Assembly (NCBI GenBank): GCA_030762175.1
Contig: CM060831.1
Coordinates: 80,135,001 to 80,199,000, forward strand
Direction of reading: 5' to 3'
From: Metallyticus violacea
Taxonomy: Eukaryota > Arthropoda > Insecta > Mantodea > Metallyticidae
DNA length: 64,000 nucleotides
A program made the translations under genes and the position numbers. This document shows positions 58,083 through 64,000 of the stretch, one piece after another; positions within the stretch are counted from its first letter, which is position 1, and each line of letters starts with the position of its first letter. The notes under the pieces are model-generated. The model did not search any database. It saw only the letters and a list, made by a program, of their open reading frames with translations, and was not told where the DNA came from.

Positions 58083-59988
58083 CAAGGGTGGGTCCATAAG
58101 TTTCCGGCCTCGCCGATAAGGATTATCGCCTTCACAAAACCCTTATCTGGTATCATACATTATATGTTAAGTAAATAATTGCAGCTGTAGCTGTGTTCAG
58201 TTATTCGAATATAGTTGCATAAAGAAGGCTATGTGTACCTAAAAGATTGTGACATGTTCAAAATGGAGTTTCGAGTTGTAATTAAGTTCTTCACAAAAGA
58301 AGGGCTTACTCCAAATGAAATGAAATGAAATTAAACGGTGTATATGAGGAAGCATCCCCCTCACATTCTACCGTAAAAGAATGGACCAAACTTTTTCGAA
58401 TTGACGAGGAAGCTTTGAAGACGAAGAGCATGCAGGTCGGCCCTTGGAGGTGCTCACTCCTGAAAACATCGCTCTTGTGGAAGGAGAAATTATGGAAGAT
58501 CGGCCGCTCAAAGTTACAGAAATAGCAGCAAGGTTGGGCCTTTCTAAAACAACAGTCCTTCCAATTATTCATGAACATTTAAACATGAATAAGGTTATTG
58601 CAAGATGGGTGCCCAGATTTCTTTCCTAGTCCAAAAGCAGCAACTAGTCATCTGTTGTTAGGCATTTTTGGAGTTATGCGTGGCAACGTGAGAAAAGTTT
58701 TGCAAACCATTGTTACAGGAGATGAAACTATGGTCCTTTACTATGATCCCTTGTCCAAAAGAGAATCAATGGAGTGGCGCAAACCTGGCGAAGCACCGCC
58801 TCTAAAGGCCAAGGTCACTCAGTTAACCAAGAATATCATGGCCACACTCTTTTGGGACTGTGAAGGAATACTCTTCATTGACTTCAAGGAGAGGAGCATC
58901 CAAGTTAATTGGGAGTACTATGCTGACCTACTGCACAGACTATGTGCTTCCATCAAAGAGAAAAGGAGAGGAAAGCTGAGTGGTGGTCCCCCCACCCAAA
59001 AGAAATAGTCAGAAGTCTTGTCTGCAAAATGGACATAAACAGCATCTATCACTTCTTCGTCACACTTAAATTTCCTTCCTCGAAGGAAGAGGAAATAGAC
59101 ACTGGAAGTAAGATTTGGGCTGAAGGGTGGATGGTCGATCTTCTTGAAGCCACATTTTTTTCACTCCCCATTTACTGTGCTGTTCCCCTCCTTGAAGTGA
59201 ATGAAGAGTATTCCTTCACAGTCCCAAAATATTGTAGCCATGGTCTTCTTGGCTAACTGAATGACCTTGGCCTTTAGAGGCGGTGCTTCGCCAGGTTTAC
59301 GCCACTCCATTGATTCTCTTTTGAACAAGGGATCATAGTAGAGGACCATAGTTTCATCTCCTGTAACAATGGTTTGCAGAACTTTTCTCACGTTGCCACG
59401 CATAACTCCAAAAATGCCTAACAACAGATGACTAGTTGCTGCTTTTGGACTAGGAAAGAAATCTGGGCACCCATCTTGCAATAACCTTATTCTTGTTTAA
59501 ATGTTCATGAATAATTCGAAGGACTGTTGTTTTAGAAAGGCCAACCTTGCTGCTATTTCTATAACTTTGAGCCGCCGGTCTTCCATAATTTCTCCTTCCA
59601 CAAGAGCAATTTTTCAGGAGTGAGCACCTCCCAAGGGCCGACCTGTAAGCTCTACGTCTTTAATGCTTTCTCGATCCATTCGAAAAAGTTTGGCCTATTC
59701 TTTTACGGTAGAATATGAGGGGGTGTTTCCACATATACACCGTCCAACCGCTGTATAATTTCATTTGGAGTAAGTCCTTCTTTTGCGAAGAACTTAATAA
59801 CAGCTCGAAACTCCATTTTGAACATGTCATAATCTTCTACACATAGTCTTCTTTATGCAACTATATCTGAACAATTGAAAACAGTTATAACTGCAATTAT
59901 TTACTCAACTGATAATGTATGACACCAGATAAGGGTTTTGTGAAGGCGATAATCCTTATCGGTGAGACCGGAAACTTGTGGACCTTCG
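58083..59988. mobile_element. Inverted double mariner (family M1) bounded by TA (gene 2 intron)
   Basis: The left arm (58083-about 58990, +) starts CAAGGGTGGGTCCATAAGTT. The right arm (about 59008-59988, -) ends GAAACTTGTGGACCTTCG. Both outer ends are the 5' terminus of mariner and TA flanks both (58081-58082 and 59989-59990). Each arm encodes the same broken transposase segment, including KAATSHLLLGIFGVMRGNV and RKVLQTIVTGDETMVLYYD, shared by the arms but not by the other copies. The right arm lacks about 150 bp and carries part of the C-terminal region. No 3' terminal repeat is present. Confidence 0.85.
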
Positions 59989-59989
59989 T

Positions 59990-62340
59990 ACTTAGCAGTA
60001 CATGGCGGTTCCGAACGCTTTTCCTGTCACTGATAACTCGTGTCTCTTGTAACTTCTTAACAAATTGCGAAGATTTTTTCTACTTGGAACATGAATGCCA
60101 GAACATTGTCTTTGGAATTGTCTTACAACTTCTCTGCAAGAATTCGTTTCCATGTATGGAAACCCGATCTACAAGACTATATTTAAAACTGGCGTAACTA
60201 ATGAAGAACAATTAGCTCACAATTTACACACAACCACTTGCTGACAAAGCCTCCCTATAACTAAATACAATCTGCTACTTTCACATGCCTTGGCGATTGG
60301 TTTCTTTCAGTACGCAGCTGCGCTTTGCCGCTCAAATCAAATAACCTAACTGTACATTCTGCGTTATAAGTATAATGAATTTTATACATTTTTTGAGTAG
60401 CTTTTTTGGTTATAAATGCAACATGTTTAGTCCGCTCTGTACCAGATTTAGGTCACCAAAGTTACAAAACATATCAGTGGTCGTTGTTAATGTGAACATT
60501 GTATTTAATGCAGTAAGAAACAAAGCTTTTTACATTTTTATTAATATATCATAGTTGCCGCATTACTTTACCACTCAGTAAATCAGAACCTATAAAGGGG
60601 GGGGGGAGTATTGAAACAATAGAACTGAAATCTTCTGTGGGTTTGCGGATTTTTAGATTCCAAATTAATGAAGAAATAAGACCGGAACTAAATTTTTATG
60701 GCATAAGAATCAAAATAATTTCCTCCTCTAGTTAGCAAGAGTTGATTATAATATTATAATTTGTCACTATGACGTAAGGGATCAAAAGTATGTGGAACAT
60801 TTCTTAACACACATGTTTGCTAATTTAAAGAAAATTGCTAATTAATAAACAGATAAATATATAAACTTGAAATCGGACTTAATTCTGCGAAAAACCGGGT
60901 AAGTCCAATTTTGGTCGACAATGGGTTGTTGGCATCCAGCGATTTTCGGTGAGAAGTTTCATATTGTGAAAAATCGGGTAAGTGGAATTTCAATTGATTG
61001 CGGGGATAAAGAACTGTGAGAAATTGTGTGGAACGCAGTTTGTGGCAACATTGTAGGTAAATCCACTATGCTTATTTTTCACCCACAGAATGCGGACGGA
61101 AAAAATCATGCAAGTCTAGCTAAACATTGCCTCCTTGTTCTTCATTAACACCGGTGATTCATGATAATACTGTTCCTGTAAGTGCTGAAAAGATAAAGAT
61201 GTCTTGGATCTGTTAACACTGATCGACAGCTTTGTCCATGACTACTACAAAAATTAACAGTAGACAATATTCCCAGGACTTGGAGGAACTAAATGAAGAT
61301 GCTAACTGTAACATATAATGAAGCAATATGCTAAATATCTACTCGTAGTTTTTTAAATTTAGCAATAAGAATTAAAATAAAACACATGTTTAATGTTTGA
61401 ATTATGAGAAGCGAACCTTAGGAAGCATATGAAATTAAATATTGGTAAATCTATTTTACGTGCAATTTTTCCATACAATTTAAAGTATGTTCTTGCAGGT
61501 ATAATTCAAAAAGAGGTGGCTATAACGAAATAGGTGCAATTAAATATGCTTTAATACCCCCCTGCTTACTAATTTGAACATTTTCTAACAAGAGAAAAAA
61601 TAATTGGTTAATGTAGACTCAAAGTGTGCTGTTTAATATGAACATAAATAGGTAAGTCACCGAAACAGTTGAACAACAGCACAGAACTGCAGAACATAGC
61701 GAACTGTAAACATTTCTATTTGAAAGATCGTATTTTTAAATGCTATATCCCCCGCAAACACTTTTTTGAACGTTAATTCAAGACATTGGGGGCAGTTTTA
61801 AACTTTGTTTTCTTTCCTCTATATTTTTCTTTTGGAGACTTGCCCGTTCTTCACGCTTTCTGTAGAATTATCCTTGACTATCATCAACTTTCTTACTTTG
61901 ACAGTCGCTATTTTTATTTAAACTTTAAACTATTTTTGTAATGTGCACATTGCGTTGTAGTGGAATTATTGGTTACAGAAGATATTCGTTTCATTCATTT
62001 TCTCGCTTTCATGACGAATAAATGTATGATAAATTATAAATTGCAAACATGGAATTATTTAAGTTTCTTTTGTGATAAAAATATTAATTGTGCTTTAAAT
62101 TTTTACATGCCTATTGGTTTGTCTAATACCATTACGTTAAACCGATTTATACATGTAAAATATATTTATTTTTTCCAATTCCGTTAGTTTGAAAATTATC
62201 TAAAGTTTTAAAGAAAACTTATGTTTCACAAGCAAATTGGAACTAAACTTTTTCATTCCAAACAATAAAGCAGATATTAACATGTTTTTATTTAAAGAAA
62301 TAAGGTTTCAAATTAATTAATAATTTATCTAATATTTATT
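59990..62340. other. Gene 2 intron, remainder
   Basis: AT-rich with a G10 run near 60598. No coding homology or extra exon recognised. Confidence 0.45.
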
Positions 62341-62344
62341 TCAG

Positions 62345-63862
62345 GAAAATGCCAAGGAAGAAACTGAAATTGATGCAGGAAGAGAAGGAAAGTACTTTCC
62401 GCCTCCTTTTGGGCAGTTCAAGACAGACCTGGCTCCCTGTTCTCCCATCGAAGATGCTGTACAACTTCCCGCGTATGTCGCCGGGGATTCCGAGGGCGTT
62501 ACTGTGTCCCATGTGTTCATAGAGGAGCAACAACCGTCTATGAGTGAGATTTCAGAATTACTGCAACTACTTCGAGAGTTCAAGAAACATAACTTCCGGG
62601 AACCGTCACACTTTCATTCTCTATACTCCCAGCCTTCTGCTCTTGATACCAAAGATCCAAGTTCTGAAGAAATCCCCTTAGATGGCTCTAGTGTAACAGA
62701 AAACTATGATGCTCCTTACGTGCCATTTTCATTGCTTCCCTTGGCATCTGACTTTCATCATGTGCATCAGCTACCAATGTATAAAGAGGACGAAATTACT
62801 GGGAAGCATATTCCCAAATTTCCAAAGGGTAAAGCAGGTTTCCCTGAGATAAAGTTTGGAGGGTATGTTCCCTTCTATACATGCATTTTACCTCCATTAT
62901 GCAATCCCCATCAATGTCAATTACATCATCAGAGCTTAAGTTCAGTAGCAGAAGTACCGATGCAACCAATCCATGAACCAAAATTTGAAAATGAAAGTCC
63001 TTCATCAACGACAATTTTCGCAAATAAGTTTTCCTCTGAAAATAGCTTTACACCAAGTGCCACAGAGGATACGAGTAGCAACAGTTTTATGTGGCAACCT
63101 GCAGAATCTTTTGACGAAAAATCCAATTACTACGAACCAAATTACTCCAGATGGTCTTCCCCTGTCATCACAGTGGAAGACGCTTCAAGTTATCAGAGCT
63201 ACTCTCTACCTCCGTTAACAAAAACTGACGAAAATATGAATATATACAATCCTACAAACTACAGAACTTATCATTCGACACCCGTGAGCACTGCTGATGA
63301 ATTTCCCACTGAATACTATTCATCGCCTCCAAGAACCTATTACTCAACATCTGTGGGCGCTACTGATGAATTTCCCGCTGAATACTATTCATCGCCTCCA
63401 AGAACCTATTACTCAACATCTGTGGGCGCTACTGATGAATTTCCCACTGAATACTATTCATCGCCTCCAAGAACGTATTATTCGCCGACTTCAACTTCTG
63501 TTGACGAAATACCCACTGTGTATTATCCTTCCAGCTACCGGGCACATAAAGAACCATTACGAAAAACGCATGAAGAAATTTCAAGAGCACATCATCCAGT
63601 CAATCACAGAAGAGTCCATGCTTCCCCGGCGGAAGATATCTCAATATCTCGTTATTTAGCAGCTCTTGATTACTTGCCTACAGCTACCACTGCGCACTAC
63701 CCCAATAACTACAAACCTTATTACGATGAAGTCGCTTACTTCGCCCCTCCTGCTGAAGAAACTGTCATGGAAAAACCTACCGCATACTATTCAGGAGTTC
63801 CATCTGGCGAACCTCGTTCTTACAGAGGGCGTCATGCACGATATTACAACTCTGTGATGTAA
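62345..63862 (+). CDS. Gene 2 exon 2: Tyr/Pro/Ser-rich protein with 23-aa tandem repeats
   Basis: The exon follows a TTATTTCAG acceptor and encodes 505 residues plus TAA. It begins ENAKEETEIDAGREGKYFPP; the frame from the acceptor is open, so translation does not start inside the exon. Parts in order: an acidic N-terminal piece; a segment with SEISELLQLLREFKK that could form a short amphipathic helix; a Cys-bearing segment (FYTCILPPLCNPHQCQLHH, four residues of the CxxxxxCxxxxC type); a Tyr/Ser/Pro region; then five 23-residue repeats (63266-63610) built on TYYSTS, ATDEFP and EYYSSPPR; and a Tyr/His-rich tail ending in YRGRHARYYNSVM. Repeats 2 and 3 are almost identical at DNA level. Function unknown; Tyr-rich secreted repeats suggest a cross-linked extracellular material. 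Confidence 0.82.
   Translation, partial: ENAKEETEIDAGREGKYFPPPFGQFKTDLAPCSPIEDAVQLPAYVAGDSEGVTVSHVFIEEQQPSMSEISELLQLLREFKKHNFREPSHFHSLYSQPSALDTKDPSSEEIPLDGSSVTENYDAPYVPFSLLPLASDFHHVHQLPMYKEDEITGKHIPKFPKGKAGFPEIKFGGYVPFYTCILPPLCNPHQCQLHHQSLSSVAEVPMQPIHEPKFENESPSSTTIFANKFSSENSFTPSATEDTSSNSFMWQPAESFDEKSNYYEPNYSRWSSPVITVEDASSYQSYSLPPLTKTDENMNIYNPTNYRTYHSTPVSTADEFPTEYYSSPPRTYYSTSVGATDEFPAEYYSSPPRTYYSTSVGATDEFPTEYYSSPPRTYYSPTSTSVDEIPTVYYPSSYRAHKEPLRKTHEEISRAHHPVNHRRVHASPAEDISISRYLAALDYLPTATTAHYPNNYKPYYDEVAYFAPPAEETVMEKPTAYYSGVPSGEPRSYRGRHARYYNSVM
63266..63610 (+). repeat. Five tandem 69-bp coding repeats in gene 2
   Basis: Units start at 63266, 63335, 63404, 63473 and 63542, each 69 bp (23 codons). 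Unit 1 carries TYHSTPVSTADEFP, units 2 and 3 carry TYYSTSVGATDEFP, unit 4 carries TYYSPTSTSVDEIP, and unit 5 is highly diverged (AHKEPLRKTHEEIS). Units 2-3 differ at only a few bases, so the array is still expanding or homogenising at its centre. Confidence 0.85.
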
Positions 63863-64000
63863 ACGCTATTTCATAATCAGGACTACACATTTTATTTATT
63901 TCTTTATTGTAGTAAAAGCTAATTTTATATGCTTGTTATACATTTCCTGTGTGTAAACAAAGCTTAGACAATAAAGAAGGAAGACCACATTTGAATACAG
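63863..64000 (+). terminator. Gene 2 3' UTR and poly(A) signal
   Basis: AATAAA at 63970-63975, 108 bp after the TAA, followed by an A/G-rich stretch. The window ends 25 bp later. Confidence 0.6.

Larger units (their letters stand above)
57483..63862 (+). other. Gene 2: two-exon gene for a secreted Tyr/Pro/Ser repeat protein (524 aa)
   Basis: Gene-level model. Exon 1 is 57483-57539 and exon 2 is 62345-63862, both phase 0 at the junction, with GT-AG borders and a 4.8 kb intron. A TATA box lies 64 bp upstream and AATAAA lies 108 bp after the stop. The layout mirrors gene 1, about 17.7 kb upstream on the same strand: TATA, tiny signal-peptide exon, long intron, large repetitive terminal exon. 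The pair may be functionally related or distant paralogues, but I see no clear residue-level alignment outside composition and short Tyr/Pro motifs. The intron holds an inverted double mariner. Confidence 0.78.

Noticed and set aside
62504..62506. Translation start of gene 2 inside exon 2
   Set aside because: The codon is GTG, and the frame is open upstream to a good acceptor in phase with a signal-peptide exon.

Overview
This is a 64 kb window of repeat-rich, AT-rich eukaryotic DNA. The evidence is long introns with GT-AG borders, TATA promoters followed by short signal-peptide exons, AATAAA poly(A) signals, and dense transposon remains: mariner, Harbinger, hAT, non-LTR LINE fragments and two tRNA-derived SINE families. 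Element types and gene structure point to a hemimetabolous insect. A cockroach or termite (Blattodea) is my best guess, but nothing in the window proves the order.

I can support two protein-coding genes, both on the + strand. Gene 1 (14613-39793) has five exons: an 18-codon signal-peptide exon, two small exons carrying three copies of a Tyr/Pro-rich repeat of about 36 residues, a Gly/Tyr-rich exon, and one 6.1 kb last exon. All splice phases agree and the predicted protein has 2237 residues. It is secreted, low in complexity, and rich in His, Asn, Glu, Lys and Tyr. Gene 2 (57483-63862) has two exons and encodes 524 residues: a signal-peptide exon, then an exon with five tandem 23-residue Tyr/Pro/Ser repeats. 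Both genes share the plan TATA box, tiny phase-0 signal-peptide exon, long intron, large repetitive terminal exon. I recognise neither as a named family. Secreted, Tyr- and His-rich repetitive proteins suggest extracellular structural material (cuticle, egg case, silk or gland secretion), but that is inference.

The rest is transposable-element landscape. 0-14 kb: palindromic tandem repeats, SINEs, a mariner, a SINE split by a GC-rich 564 bp insert, and a LINE 3' part. 14.6-40.2 kb: gene 1, whose introns hold SINEs, an end-to-end mariner, a second mariner type, a LINE RT fragment, a Harbinger remnant and a TIR element with a tRNA-like core. 40-57 kb: SINEs with clear target-site duplications, Harbinger and hAT fragments, a mariner, a degenerate tandem repeat, a possible Penelope-type fragment and a LINE fragment. 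57.4-64 kb: gene 2, whose intron contains two mariner copies fused as an inverted repeat.

The most interesting items are the undescribed pair of secreted repeat-protein genes, the splice donor of gene 1 that overlaps an in-frame stop, the inverted mariner bounded by TA on both sides, and the GC-rich insert with a 9 bp target duplication. No functional tRNA, rRNA, CRISPR or prokaryotic feature was seen.
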